Positions 28,412 to 37,013 of a stretch of 51,454 nucleotides of DNA are shown here, piece after piece. This DNA is from a virus: the IMG/VR virus record IMGVR_UViG_3300034788_000438, positions 1 to 51,454 of that record; one strand, 5' to 3'. The notes beneath the pieces are model-generated. The model did no database searches, had not been told where the DNA came from, and worked only from the letters and a program-made list of their open reading frames with translations. The translations under genes and the position numbers were made by a program. Position 1 is the first letter of the stretch. Each line of letters starts with the position of its first letter.

Positions 28412-28609
28412 ATGACTACACAAAACGACAAAGACCGCCTAGAGCGAATTGCTACTGCTGCGATGCAGGGGTTGCTTGCACGCCCCGACGTCAAGCCACG
28501 GGACCCGTGGCTAAAGCCACGGGACGATTATATGAATAACTGGCGATATGGAGTTGCAAAGGAATCCGCTCGACTGGCCCGCGCTCTTATCGCTGAACTG
28601 GACAAGTAA
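28412..28609 (+). CDS. 65-residue unknown protein containing a DNA palindrome
   Basis: The helical product MTTQNDKDRLERIATAAMQG... carries a direct repeat (VKPRDPWLKPRDD). It results from the 19-base palindrome at 28494-28512 plus a third copy of the arm. GGAGAGATGAG precedes the start. It is the last gene of the small cluster before the late region. Confidence 0.5.
   Translation: MTTQNDKDRLERIATAAMQGLLARPDVKPRDPWLKPRDDYMNNWRYGVAKESARLARALIAELDK
28494..28512. repeat. 19-base palindrome with a 12-base direct repeat
   Basis: AGCCACGGG-A-CCCGTGGCT is a perfect inverted repeat (9-base arms). AAGCCACGGGAC occurs at 28493-28504 and again at 28514-28525. It lies inside the coding sequence of the 65-residue protein. 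Confidence 0.8.
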
Positions 28610-28610
28610 A

Positions 28611-28650
28611 CCCCAAGCCAGCACTGGGAGGGCTATAAGCCAGCTTGGGG
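28611..28650 (+). promoter_or_regulatory. hairpin at the early/late junction
   Basis: CCCCAAGC (28611-28618) pairs with GCTTGGGG (28643-28650), directly after the stop of the preceding gene. No T run follows, so it is more likely a transcript end stabiliser than a classic terminator. A TATGGTATGGTAT stretch (about 28675-28690) ahead of 28711 could include a late promoter -10. Confidence 0.35.
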
Positions 28651-28710
28651 CAGGCATTGCTAGCGCTTTGCCCGTATGGTATGGTATCCCTAAACGCATA
28701 GGGTGTGCCA

Positions 28711-29010
28711 ATGGCTAGAAATCAAGAAACTATAGTTTGCGAAAACGGTGCCTGGACACAGTTGACCAATGCAGACGTGACTTCCATTACATTTCAAGTG
28801 TTACTTGGGGATGTTTATTTGCGGTTTACCACAGATCAAACACAGCCCTCAGAGGCTCAAGGCATGTTGTTTTCTCAGTGGTCAGGCGTGACCAAAAAAC
28901 CTCTATCTGAGCTTACGTCTTTATCCGGCGCTGCAAGGGTTTGGGCAAAGCCCGTTTCTGGAAATGGGGCAGTTGTAGATACTGCCGCAGTTTACGTAGA
29001 CCACGGATAA
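28711..29010 (+). CDS. 99-residue small virion-type beta protein
   Basis: MARNQETIVCENGAWTQLTN and later GDVYLRFTTDQTQPSEAQG look like a compact beta domain of the type found in phage head decoration or fibre-base proteins. The ATG at 28711 has AGGGTG upstream; GTG 28705 is also possible. It heads a block of three adhesin-like genes before the terminases, so it is probably late and structural. Not recognised as a named family. Confidence 0.5.
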   Translation: MARNQETIVCENGAWTQLTNADVTSITFQVLLGDVYLRFTTDQTQPSEAQGMLFSQWSGVTKKPLSELTSLSGAARVWAKPVSGNGAVVDTAAVYVDHG

Positions 29011-29025
29011 AAGGGGGAATGTGTT

Positions 29026-29574
29026 GTGAGACGCCCAGAAACACGTTTCTTACAAGCAGACAACGCGGGAATTGACAGGATTGGCGCTTTAGACAGTCAT
29101 TTGGGCCTTGCAGACTACAACGACACGTCAACCGCCACAACGCCCCTAGCTCTGGTTGCCGACACATGGACCACACTGCCAAATGACGGGCTTGGCACGT
29201 TTTCGCAAGAGAACCTGCCCAACGGCGTGACAACGCTTTTGGATGACACTACCGGCGCGCTCGACATCTCCGAACTGACGCAATATTCGGATATTTTCAT
29301 CCGCCCAGACTTTACGGTCACGCCTAACAGCAACAACGCAGATCTTGAATTTCGCTTCCTTCTTGGCGCTGGTCCAAGCCAATATACGTTGCCCACGTCT
29401 TTTGGGCGCTTGGACTTGGGCGCGGGGATTGAATATCGGCGCGGAACTAATGCGCTTTACATCTACGCGGGCGACAGTAACACAATCGACAACCCCATTT
29501 TTCTGCAAGTCAAACTGAGCGCTAATGGCTCCGTTGTAAATGCGGGCATGGCTGTAAAGGTTTATAAGCGATGA
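29026..29574 (+). CDS. 182-residue virion-type beta protein
   Basis: A Thr/Leu/Asp-rich, probably all-beta protein starting at GTG 29026. It includes TPLALVADTWTTLPNDGLGT and SELTQYSDIFIRPDFTVTP, a pattern I associate with phage surface or fibre domains. It overlaps the next gene by four bases (ATGA). Likely a structural or adhesin component. Confidence 0.5.
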   Translation: MRRPETRFLQADNAGIDRIGALDSHLGLADYNDTSTATTPLALVADTWTTLPNDGLGTFSQENLPNGVTTLLDDTTGALDISELTQYSDIFIRPDFTVTPNSNNADLEFRFLLGAGPSQYTLPTSFGRLDLGAGIEYRRGTNALYIYAGDSNTIDNPIFLQVKLSANGSVVNAGMAVKVYKR

Positions 29575-30857
29575 CGGTCAAGATTTATCGGGATGACGCG
29601 GCAAATGCCATCTTTGTTGAGGACAACAACGGGGCGCAGTTTCTCAACAACCTGCAAGCGGTCACAGACAGCCCGTCAGAAACAGTGTTTCGCATCCGCG
29701 ATAAGTCGCGCGACAACCTGCTTTTGTCCAATCTGGAAGCGGCTGACGTGGTGGATGACAATGACCAAGTTTATGGCGCTGACGTTTCATCTGTGGTTAA
29801 TGCGCTGAACGCTCTTTTCTCTGCGTCTGGAACGCCTGACGGTGTTGCCCCCGTCATCACGTCGGCAACAACGGTGAATTTGACAGAAGGCGACACGCTA
29901 AACTATGAGCTAACCGCTACAGGCGGTGTGGGCTATGAATGGAACAGCCTTCCAATCGGCGTCACAACGGTTGAGGGCAACTCGCGCAAGCTGATCGGCG
30001 GATCTGGCTTGTCTCCTGCGACTTACAACATCACGGCGACGGCCATCAACTACTTTGGGCAGGACAGTGAGACTATTGCTCTTGTCGTTTCTGCGCCGCC
30101 GTTCTCCAACACAAAGAGCATTAACTTCTCCAATCAAGACTATCTCGGCGCAAATGCGGCGCTCCTTGATGCGGAGTTGGGGCGCTCTGGCAATGGTTCT
30201 GGCAGCGGCGATGCGTGGACGATTAGTCTTTGGTATAAGGCCAGCACAGACAACCAAGGCCAAACGATTTTGTATTTTGGCAACAACGATATTGCCAACA
30301 ACGGCTATCTTGAGTTGCGGCAGGTAAACGCCAGCGGCGGTAAAAGGCTTCGCTTGCGCTACGGCTCAAACAACAACTATTTGCAGCTTGCAACACCCGC
30401 TGGCAGCTTAACCACTGGAACGTGGCAGCACATCCTTGTCACCTATGATGGCGGCACCACTGGCTCATCATCGGCTGATTTGTCCGATTATTACAGTCGC
30501 TTCACGATCAGGATAAACGACACTGTGCAAAGCACATCAAACACGCACTCAAATTATGGATATACCGGTTCCATCGTTGGGCAAAACTTCCGGCTGGGGC
30601 GTCTTGTTAGTGGCAACTCAATGCGTCAGGCGCGAGTTGATGAACTTGCGATTTGGGGTTCTGATCAAGACAGCAATCATTCTGACATTTACAACAGCGG
30701 CACGCCGTTTGATTTGGACACGCTGACGACTTCGCCGGATCACTGGTGGCGCATGGGCGACGGCGACACATACCCAAACATCCAAGACAATGTGGGAACT
30801 GCCACCTTTGTGATGTATAACATGACAGCAGCAGACATTGTGACCGACGCGCCATAA
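29571..30857 (+). CDS. LamG/concanavalin-like adhesin, probable head fibre or surface protein
   Basis: A 428-residue protein. Residues 1-90 form an attachment-like domain. Residues about 95-175 look like an Ig/cadherin-like domain (PVITSATTVNLTEGDTLNYE, then PATYNITATAINYFGQDSE). Residues about 205-400 form a laminin-G-type jelly roll (WTISLWYKAS, GTWQHILVTYDGG, ARVDELAIWG). Such domains bind sugars. Encoded upstream of the terminases, away from the tail fibre genes, it may decorate the capsid and help the phage stick to cell surfaces or mucus. Confidence 0.65.
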   Translation: MTVKIYRDDAANAIFVEDNNGAQFLNNLQAVTDSPSETVFRIRDKSRDNLLLSNLEAADVVDDNDQVYGADVSSVVNALNALFSASGTPDGVAPVITSATTVNLTEGDTLNYELTATGGVGYEWNSLPIGVTTVEGNSRKLIGGSGLSPATYNITATAINYFGQDSETIALVVSAPPFSNTKSINFSNQDYLGANAALLDAELGRSGNGSGSGDAWTISLWYKASTDNQGQTILYFGNNDIANNGYLELRQVNASGGKRLRLRYGSNNNYLQLATPAGSLTTGTWQHILVTYDGGTTGSSSADLSDYYSRFTIRINDTVQSTSNTHSNYGYTGSIVGQNFRLGRLVSGNSMRQARVDELAIWGSDQDSNHSDIYNSGTPFDLDTLTTSPDHWWRMGDGDTYPNIQDNVGTATFVMYNMTAADIVTDAP

Positions 30858-30883
30858 CCAACCAGCAGAAAGGAGCCCGGCAT

Positions 30884-31279
30884 ATGGCCGACAAGCTTAC
30901 CCCAAAGCAGGAACAGTTTGCCCGAAAATTTGTTGAGTGCGGAATAGCAGCCGAGGCATATCGGTATGCCTACAATGTAGGCGAGAACACTACCCCAGAA
31001 AGCGTTTGGGTTAATGCGTGCAAGACACTTGGCAACGATAAGGTTGCACAAAGGGTTGCTGAACTGCAGGAAGCTGCGCAAAAACGCACACTTGTGACAG
31101 TCGAAAGCATCACCGCAGAGCTTAACGAAAGCCGCTCACTTGCAATAGAGCAGGACAACCCTGCGGAGATGACAAAGGCCACAATGGCCAAGGCAAAGAT
31201 CCATGGTCTTGATGTGCACAAGATTGATGCAAGCGTTGGCTTCAAGGTGACAATCAAAGACGACGACGCGGAGTTGTAA
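30884..31279 (+). CDS. terS: terminase small subunit
   Basis: A 131-residue protein starting MADKLTPKQEQFARKFVECG, then AAEAYRYAYN, the N-terminal helix-turn-helix of the terminase_2 family that recognises the packaging site. A helical oligomerisation part (VAELQEAAQKRTLVTVESIT) and a charged tail that contacts the large subunit follow. It shares a base with the next gene (TAATG). Confidence 0.85.
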   Translation: MADKLTPKQEQFARKFVECGIAAEAYRYAYNVGENTTPESVWVNACKTLGNDKVAQRVAELQEAAQKRTLVTVESITAELNESRSLAIEQDNPAEMTKATMAKAKIHGLDVHKIDASVGFKVTIKDDDAEL

Positions 31280-32604
31280 TGCCGCTGGACACCACAGGGT
31301 TTGAACTCACAGACAAGCAAAAGGAAGTGCGCGCGGTATTCACATGTGCTGCGCGCTATTTCCTTGTCTATGGGGGCAGTCGATCTGGCAAGACGTTCTT
31401 TATTTGCTACGCCATTGTTACCCGCGCGCTCATGGCCCCAGGTTCACGGCACATCATCTTTCGCAATGATGGCGTTGATGCCAAGCAGTCAGTTGGCAAC
31501 GAGACAATCCCCAAGGTGGTTGAGCTTGCCTATCCTGGTTTGCAACTCAAGTGGAACGACAAAGACGGCTATTACGAACTGCCCAACGGCGCGCAGGTTT
31601 GGCTTGCAGGCCTAAAGGATAAGGCGCGACTTGATAAGGCGCTTGGCAAAGAATACGCCACCATCTACCTGAACGAGGCCAGCCAGATCACGCTTGAGGC
31701 GTTTGAATTGGTCAAGTCACGTCTGGCGCAGGTGGTTATGCGTGAGGACGGCAAGCAGCTATCGCAAAAGCTCTACGTTGACCTGAACCCTACGACCTCG
31801 GCGCACTGGACCTATCAAATATTTGTTCTAGGCAAAGACCCAAGCGACAAGAGGCCCATTCCTGACCACGACAAGGACTATCGCTATGTGATGGTCAATC
31901 CCGTGGATAACATGGCCAACCTGTCACAGGACTACATTCGCAGCCTCGACAACATGCCAGAGCGCCAGCGCCGCCGCTTCTTTGAGGGCATGTATAACGC
32001 AGATGATGACAACGCACTGTGGAACCGTGGTGTGATTATCCACGAGGAACCGCCAGAGCTTGAGCGCATTGTTGTTGCAGTCGACCCCGCAACCACCACA
32101 AACGTAGGGTCAGACGAGACCGGCATTGTTGTGGCTGGGCAGGATGCGGCGCGGCGCGGGTATGTGCTGGATGATGATAGCGACCGGTTTAAGCCGGAGG
32201 AGTGGGCGCGCAGGGCTATCAGTTTGTACGACACATACGACGCGGATTGCATTGTTGCTGAGGCCAACCAGGGCGGCGAGATGGTAGCCAGCACGATCAA
32301 GGCTGCAGCGCGAGGCAGAACCATTCCGGTGAAGCTGGTACACGCATCACGGGGTAAGCATATCAGGGCCGAGCCTATTGCCGCTCTCTATGCGCAGGGC
32401 AAGGTGCGCCACGCAAAGCCCCTGTCAGATCTTGAAGACCAGATGTGCGCATTCAAGATTGACTTTGATCGCAAGGAAGAGGGTTACTCACCAGACCGCG
32501 TGGATGCGTTGGTGTGGGCGCTGACTGAGTTATTCCCGCGCCTGGTGAAGAAGACGCAGCGCAGATCATCTGGTCAATCCAAAGCTAAGGCGAGGTTCTT
32601 CTGA
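31279..32604 (+). CDS. terL: terminase large subunit
   Basis: A 441-residue packaging motor of the PBSX/Terminase_3 type. Walker A is GGSRSGKT (32-39) and Walker B is ATIYLNEAS with E133. The C-terminal RNase-H-like nuclease carries D268 (VAVDPATT), E327 (IVAEANQGGE) and D408 (SPDRVDALVWAL). It pumps DNA into the prohead and cuts the concatemer. Its length is normal for the family. Confidence 0.95.
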   Translation: MPLDTTGFELTDKQKEVRAVFTCAARYFLVYGGSRSGKTFFICYAIVTRALMAPGSRHIIFRNDGVDAKQSVGNETIPKVVELAYPGLQLKWNDKDGYYELPNGAQVWLAGLKDKARLDKALGKEYATIYLNEASQITLEAFELVKSRLAQVVMREDGKQLSQKLYVDLNPTTSAHWTYQIFVLGKDPSDKRPIPDHDKDYRYVMVNPVDNMANLSQDYIRSLDNMPERQRRRFFEGMYNADDDNALWNRGVIIHEEPPELERIVVAVDPATTTNVGSDETGIVVAGQDAARRGYVLDDDSDRFKPEEWARRAISLYDTYDADCIVAEANQGGEMVASTIKAAARGRTIPVKLVHASRGKHIRAEPIAALYAQGKVRHAKPLSDLEDQMCAFKIDFDRKEEGYSPDRVDALVWALTELFPRLVKKTQRRSSGQSKAKARFF

Positions 32605-32807
32605 TGGCTGATAAAACCATTCACTTTGACCACAAGACAGACCTCGACAGTGAGGAGGTGCGCGGTCACATCCGCATGCAAGCTCACATTACAGGCTATG
32701 AGTTGGTGGACTTCGGGTATAATGGACATGAGGGGCGACCCTATGTTACCTTGCGGAAAAGGAAGGTGCGACAAACCGCCGCGCCCAAAGCGAGGTTTTT
32801 CACATGA
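32604..32807 (+). CDS. 67-residue unknown protein between terminase and portal
   Basis: MADKTIHFDHKTDLDSEEVR... is a small basic protein with an alpha/beta pattern, ending KVRQTAAPKARFFT. The terminase gene also ends KAKARFF, a coincidence of similar DNA (AAAGC-AGGTTTTTC-type) at both ends. It overlaps both neighbours by one to four bases. Not recognised. Confidence 0.55.
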   Translation: MADKTIHFDHKTDLDSEEVRGHIRMQAHITGYELVDFGYNGHEGRPYVTLRKRKVRQTAAPKARFFT

Positions 32808-32977
32808 ACCTATTCAGCAAGCCAAAGGCCCAAGCCCCAGCAACGCCGCCATCTATTGATGAGGCGCAGCAGCGTGTTGAAACTCAGCGTCGCGGACGTG
32901 GCATGCGTGGACGTGCAGCAACCATGCTGACCAACGGCGCAGCCCAGGCAGGCGCACGTCAAACCACGGGTAACTGA
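32804..32977 (+). CDS. 57-residue basic protein before the portal
   Basis: MNLFSKPKAQAPATPPSIDE... has a Pro/Ala-rich start and an Arg/Gly-rich middle (RRGRGMRGRAATML). It is coupled to the previous gene (ATGA). Phages of this architecture usually carry a small protein of this kind directly upstream of the portal gene, where a structural role is suspected. Confidence 0.55.
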   Translation: MNLFSKPKAQAPATPPSIDEAQQRVETQRRGRGMRGRAATMLTNGAAQAGARQTTGN

Positions 32978-32978
32978 T

Positions 32979-34622
32979 ATGCCTAGCGTCTCGGAGATTA
33001 TGATTAAGCAGAGCGAGATGGAGGCTCTGCGAGGGAATTGGGAAAGCCTGTGGGAAGGTGTTGCACAGCTTGTGCTACCCCGCTCCGATGACTTCCGCAA
33101 GAAGCACTCCCCAGGCACGCAGCGAAACCAGCAGCAATACGATGCGTTTCCTATGCAGGCGCTCGACAAGTTCGCAGCAGCTATTGAAGCGGGGCTTATG
33201 CCGCGTAACGCGCTGTGGCACAGCCTGAGTACAGGCGACGATGAGCTTGACGAAAACCACGAAGTGAAGATCTATCTTGAGGAATTGAACCAGCTTCTGT
33301 GGGATACGCGTTACAGTCCGCGCGCCAACTTTGCCAGTCAAGCGCATGAAAACCGCATTAACATCGGAGCATTTGGCACCGGTGCATTTCTGATTGAGTC
33401 ACAGGAAGATGGCAACGGCGTTCAGTACAAGGCAATTCACCTCAGCGAGCTATTCATTGCATCCAACTGGATGGGATTGATTGACGTGGTGCACCGCAAG
33501 TTTGACCTTACAGCGCGTCAGGCCATGCAGTTGTTTGGCAAGGACACGCCGGAAAAAATCCGCCACAAGTTTGAAACCGGTGGTGTGCATGAAAAGTTTG
33601 AGTTTTTGCACGCGGTAATGCCGCGCGAGGACTACGACAAAGAAGCCGTTGATGACCGTGGCAAGCGGTTTGTTGGCGTCTATATCTTCGTTGAGGGCCA
33701 GCAGAAGGTGCGCGAGGAGGGCTATTACGAAATGCCCTACACCGTGTCTCGATACTCTGTGTCGATCCGCGAGAACTATGGCCGCTCCCCAGCAATTCAG
33801 CTTTTGCCTGACATCTCCATGCTTAACGAGATGCGCCGCACCACGATTGAGGCGGCGAACATGGCGGTTGATCCGCCGACGCTGCTTTACGATGACGGGA
33901 TTAGCGAGTTTGACCTAACACCAGGTGCGCGGAACTACGGCGCGCTTGATGAGCAAGGTCGCCCACTGGCTGCGCCGTGGAACCCAGGTGTGAACGTTGG
34001 GCTTGGCCTTGAGATGATCAGCGACACACGCAACCAGATTGATGATGGGTTCATGGGGATTTACTTCCGCGTCCTGATCGAGAACCCGCAAATGACAGCC
34101 ACGCAGGCGCTTCTTATTGCACAGCAGCAGGGGCAAATGTCAGCTCCGGTAATTGGTCGCTTGCAGACAGAGTGGCTTGGGCCAATGATCCGGCGCGAAA
34201 GTGCAATCCTCTATCGTCAGGGCAAACACCCGCAAATGCCGGAAATCCTTCGTGAGCGCATTGCATCGACTGGCAAGGGCGTAAACATTGAATACGTGTC
34301 GCCACTGACCCGCGCTGCGCGTTCGGAAGAGGCTGTGGCTATTCTTCGCACATTCGAAACGCTGGCCCCAATCGCACAGATTGACCCGACTGTGTATGAT
34401 CAGTTTGACACTAAAGAGGTGGCGCGTATTGTTTCTGAGGTTAATGGCGTTCCAGCTAAGGCACTGAAAGACCCGTCGCAAGTTGAGGCAGAGGAAGACC
34501 AGCAGGCAGCACAAGCGGCCATGGGCGCAATACTTGATGCCGCACCAGTTGCAGCCGACACAGCCAAAACGCTGGCGGAAGCGCAGGCAGCATCACAACA
34601 ACCAGCACCGGTGGCTAGCTAA
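32979..34622 (+). CDS. portal (head-tail connector), T7 gp8-like
   Basis: A 547-residue protein. Its opening MPSVSEIMIKQSEMEALRGN, then WESLWEGVAQLVLPRSDDF, ANFASQAHENRINIGAFGTG and a C-terminal Gln/Ala-rich helix fit the T7-type head-tail connector (T7 gp8 has 536 residues). The dodecameric portal sits at one capsid vertex, docks the terminase and later the tail. It follows the 57-residue gene by one base and overlaps the next start by one base (TAATG). Confidence 0.85.
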   Translation: MPSVSEIMIKQSEMEALRGNWESLWEGVAQLVLPRSDDFRKKHSPGTQRNQQQYDAFPMQALDKFAAAIEAGLMPRNALWHSLSTGDDELDENHEVKIYLEELNQLLWDTRYSPRANFASQAHENRINIGAFGTGAFLIESQEDGNGVQYKAIHLSELFIASNWMGLIDVVHRKFDLTARQAMQLFGKDTPEKIRHKFETGGVHEKFEFLHAVMPREDYDKEAVDDRGKRFVGVYIFVEGQQKVREEGYYEMPYTVSRYSVSIRENYGRSPAIQLLPDISMLNEMRRTTIEAANMAVDPPTLLYDDGISEFDLTPGARNYGALDEQGRPLAAPWNPGVNVGLGLEMISDTRNQIDDGFMGIYFRVLIENPQMTATQALLIAQQQGQMSAPVIGRLQTEWLGPMIRRESAILYRQGKHPQMPEILRERIASTGKGVNIEYVSPLTRAARSEEAVAILRTFETLAPIAQIDPTVYDQFDTKEVARIVSEVNGVPAKALKDPSQVEAEEDQQAAQAAMGAILDAAPVAADTAKTLAEAQAASQQPAPVAS

Positions 34623-34909
34623 TGAGCAATCAAAGCGCACGGGCGCAGCAGAAGCTTGACCTGATCCGGTCCTATCGTTCCATCTTCTGCAATGAGAAGG
34701 GCGAGCTAACGCCAGATGCGGAAGCGGTGTTGCGTGACCTTGAGAAGGAGTGCGGGTGGATGCCCAAAGCGCTTCCAACCATTTCCACCGGCGCTATTGA
34801 CCCAATCCGCATTGCTGCAGACACAGAAAAGCGCCGCGTATATGCCCACATTCGAGCCATGCTATTTGGCGACGTTATGCACCTTCGTCGCACAACTGAG
34901 GGCGAGTAG
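34622..34909 (+). CDS. Bbp19-like small structural-region protein
   Basis: A 95-residue protein with LIRSYRSIFCNEKGELTPDA, VLRDLEKECGWM and EKRRVYAHIRAMLF. The pattern 'YRxxF..xxG..VLxDLxxxCG ... Gxxxx(R)xxI' is that of Bbp19 of Bordetella phage BPP-1, located between portal and scaffold. Its role is unknown. Confidence 0.65.
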   Translation: MSNQSARAQQKLDLIRSYRSIFCNEKGELTPDAEAVLRDLEKECGWMPKALPTISTGAIDPIRIAADTEKRRVYAHIRAMLFGDVMHLRRTTEGE

Positions 34910-34951
34910 CTTTCAGCTTTTTAGGTGCCTCAACTGAAAGGACAAGACCAA

Positions 34952-35797
34952 ATGTCAGATGACGTAAACGCGGCCCCCGATGTGGGCCAAGCCGCACCAG
35001 CCCCAGAGGCTGCGCCCGTTCCGGCGGCTGCACCTGTGGCAGAAGGCGCGGCACCTGCGAATTGGTTTGATGGCTTCGAGAACTCGGAGCTTAAGGGCTA
35101 TGTTGAAACCAAGGGGTTTTCTAACCCAGAAGCATTGGCAAGCAGCTACCAAAACCTTGAGAAGCTGCGTGGCGTACCGGCGGAGCAGTTACTGCAACTG
35201 CCTTCCGACTTGACGGACGCTAACGCAATGGCCCCCGTCTATGAGCGCTTGGGTCGCCCAGAGACAGCCGAGAGTTACACCAACGTGCTTGGTGACAGCT
35301 TTGATGATGGCGTGTTTAAGAATGTTGCGGCGCAGGCTCACCAGCTTGGCCTTGGCGATGCACAGTTTCAGGGCCTGCAAAAAATCATGGCAGAGCAATC
35401 CGCCGCCGTGCTTGAAGCGCAGGAGGTCGAGACAGCTGAGGCATTTGACAAGTGGAAGTCCGAGAACGAACAGGGCTTTCAGAATGCCGCAAAGGTTATG
35501 TCCGATGTTGGCATGAGCGAAGAGAACCTTGAGCTTCTACTCTCTGGCGACAAGACAGCGCTGTATGGCTTCCTTGCGCAGATTGGCGAGCGCTCCGGTG
35601 AACCCAACGTGATCCAGGGTGAAAGTCCGCGCGGTGAAGGGTTTGGCATGACACCCACAGCAGCCAAGCAAAAGATCAACGAGTTGATGGCTGACAAGAC
35701 ATTCCAGGAGCAATACTACTCGGACAACAAGAAGGTTCGCGCCGAGGCAATTTCCCGCATGACCGCGCTGCATGAAGCAGCAGCGAAGCAAGGTTAA
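34952..35797 (+). CDS. scaffold (capsid assembly) protein
   Basis: A 281-residue protein with an acidic, Ala/Pro-rich N-terminal half and a helical C terminus. The pattern FSNPEALASSYQNLEKLRGV and RPETAESYTNVLG is typical of T7 gp9-type scaffolds. It directs capsid shell assembly and leaves the prohead. The ATG at 34952 has AAAGGAC upstream; the longer reading from 34925 lies in the gap. It sits between the portal and the major capsid gene. Confidence 0.75.
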   Translation: MSDDVNAAPDVGQAAPAPEAAPVPAAAPVAEGAAPANWFDGFENSELKGYVETKGFSNPEALASSYQNLEKLRGVPAEQLLQLPSDLTDANAMAPVYERLGRPETAESYTNVLGDSFDDGVFKNVAAQAHQLGLGDAQFQGLQKIMAEQSAAVLEAQEVETAEAFDKWKSENEQGFQNAAKVMSDVGMSEENLELLLSGDKTALYGFLAQIGERSGEPNVIQGESPRGEGFGMTPTAAKQKINELMADKTFQEQYYSDNKKVRAEAISRMTALHEAAAKQG

Positions 35798-35811
35798 GGA
35801 GACTATTGAAA

Positions 35812-35991
35812 ATGACAGGTAGAGAAGTTAGAATGCGTTGCATCGAAGCTCTGTGTGATGGCGGTATGCATGACCCGCAACGGCTCATCAAAGGCGCAGA
35901 GCAACTCGAAGCCTGGGTTTTAAGTGCTGAAGAGGACAAGGAGCAAACCCCCTCTAAGCGTGGACGCCCAAAGAACGCGGACAAGGTCTAA
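35812..35991 (+). CDS. 59-residue small protein with AT-hook-like end
   Basis: It starts at ATG 35812 behind AAGGAGAC. The product MTGREVRMRCIEALCDGGMH... has an internal helical part and ends SKRGRPKNADKV; KRGRPK resembles an AT-hook core (RGRP). It may bind DNA or RNA. Not recognised. Confidence 0.5.
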   Translation: MTGREVRMRCIEALCDGGMHDPQRLIKGAEQLEAWVLSAEEDKEQTPSKRGRPKNADKV

Positions 35992-36019
35992 CGCCCCCGC
36001 TTAACGCCGTGACAAAGAA

Positions 36020-36057
36020 CGGGGCTAACAGAGCCTAAAACTGCAGAGTTGGCCCCG
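36020..36057 (+). promoter_or_regulatory. hairpin before the major capsid gene
   Basis: CGGGGCTAAC (36020-36029) pairs with GTTGGCCCCG (36048-36057), ten pairs with one G-U, around an 18-base loop. No T run follows. It may protect or process the capsid mRNA. Confidence 0.45.
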
Positions 36058-36108
36058 ATCTGGACAAGCCGCGTCTCGTTTGAGTGAAACCAAACAGGAG
36101 ATACGGCA

Positions 36109-37011
36109 ATGACCGTGAATATTCCTACCCATTTTGTGGAGCAGTACACCACCAACGTGGCTCACCTGCTCCAGATCCAAGGCGGCAAGCTGCGCGCTTC
36201 CGTCTCCGAAGACAGCCACATTGGTGATGCTGCAGTGCCAGTTGACCAGTATGGTGCGGTTGAGATGCAAGAGGTCACAGGGCGCTTTCAGCCTATGGGC
36301 CGTGTTGATGCCAGCCTCGATCGTCGCTGGGTGTATCCAGTGGACTACGATTTGCCTCAGATGGTTGACAGCTTCGACAAGCTGCGTCTGATGGTGGACC
36401 CGCAGGGCCCGCTGGCACAAGCCGCTGTGAAAGGCGCTGCACGTCAGATTGACCGCATCATCTTTGATGCTTTCTTTGCTGATGCACGCACTGGCCGCTC
36501 TGGTGGAACCACTGAAGCCTTTGACACTGCCAACTTCCAAGTTGCAGCGGACACTGGCGCAGCGGCTGACACTGGCCTGAACGTTGACAAGATCATCGAA
36601 GCCAAGCGCATCATGGAAGATGCCAACGTTGACTTTGAGCTTGAGGGCGATCCTTACATGGCGATTACCCCAACTCAGCACGCTGACTTGCTGCGCCAAA
36701 CTCAGGTGATCAATACGGACTATTTTACCAAGATGGGCAGTCAGCCTGTTTTGGTTGATGGTCGTGTAACCAGCTTCTGTGGTGTTAACATCATCGTGTC
36801 CAACCTTGTTGAGGCTGATGCAACTTACCGCCGCGTCCCTATGTGGGTGAAGTCCGGTATGCACCTCGGCACCTGGAAAGATGTAACCGCGCGCGTTGAT
36901 GATCGCCCAGACATCAAGGGCGTTCCTTACCAACTCTACACATGCTTGACTATGGGTGCTACGCGCCTTGAGCAAGGTCGTGTTGTAGAAATTCAGTGCT
37001 TGGAGGCATAA
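36109..37011 (+). CDS. major capsid protein
   Basis: A 300-residue protein. VDASLDRRWVYPVDYDLPQM, LMVDPQGPLAQAAVKGAARQ, DRIIFDAFF, then YMAITPTQHADLLRQTQ and GVNIIVSN fit the Phage_capsid_2-like major capsid fold. Length and position (after the scaffold, before the small head protein) agree. AGGAGATA precedes the start, and the codons are strongly biased, as expected of a highly expressed gene. Confidence 0.85.
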   Translation: MTVNIPTHFVEQYTTNVAHLLQIQGGKLRASVSEDSHIGDAAVPVDQYGAVEMQEVTGRFQPMGRVDASLDRRWVYPVDYDLPQMVDSFDKLRLMVDPQGPLAQAAVKGAARQIDRIIFDAFFADARTGRSGGTTEAFDTANFQVAADTGAAADTGLNVDKIIEAKRIMEDANVDFELEGDPYMAITPTQHADLLRQTQVINTDYFTKMGSQPVLVDGRVTSFCGVNIIVSNLVEADATYRRVPMWVKSGMHLGTWKDVTARVDDRPDIKGVPYQLYTCLTMGATRLEQGRVVEIQCLEA

Positions 37012-37013
37012 TC

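Noticed and set aside
13810-28609. CRISPR array or anti-CRISPR locus
   Set aside because: No spaced direct repeats of suitable length. Small unknown genes alone do not support an anti-CRISPR call.
12377-31279. Integrase or lysogeny repressor
   Set aside because: No tyrosine or serine recombinase motif and no CI-like HTH-plus-peptidase protein was found. The RHH gene alone does not show a temperate lifestyle.
36025-36975. 316-codon open frame antisense to the major capsid gene
   Set aside because: It is the mirror of strong codon bias in the capsid gene. It has no ribosome site and no recognisable protein features.
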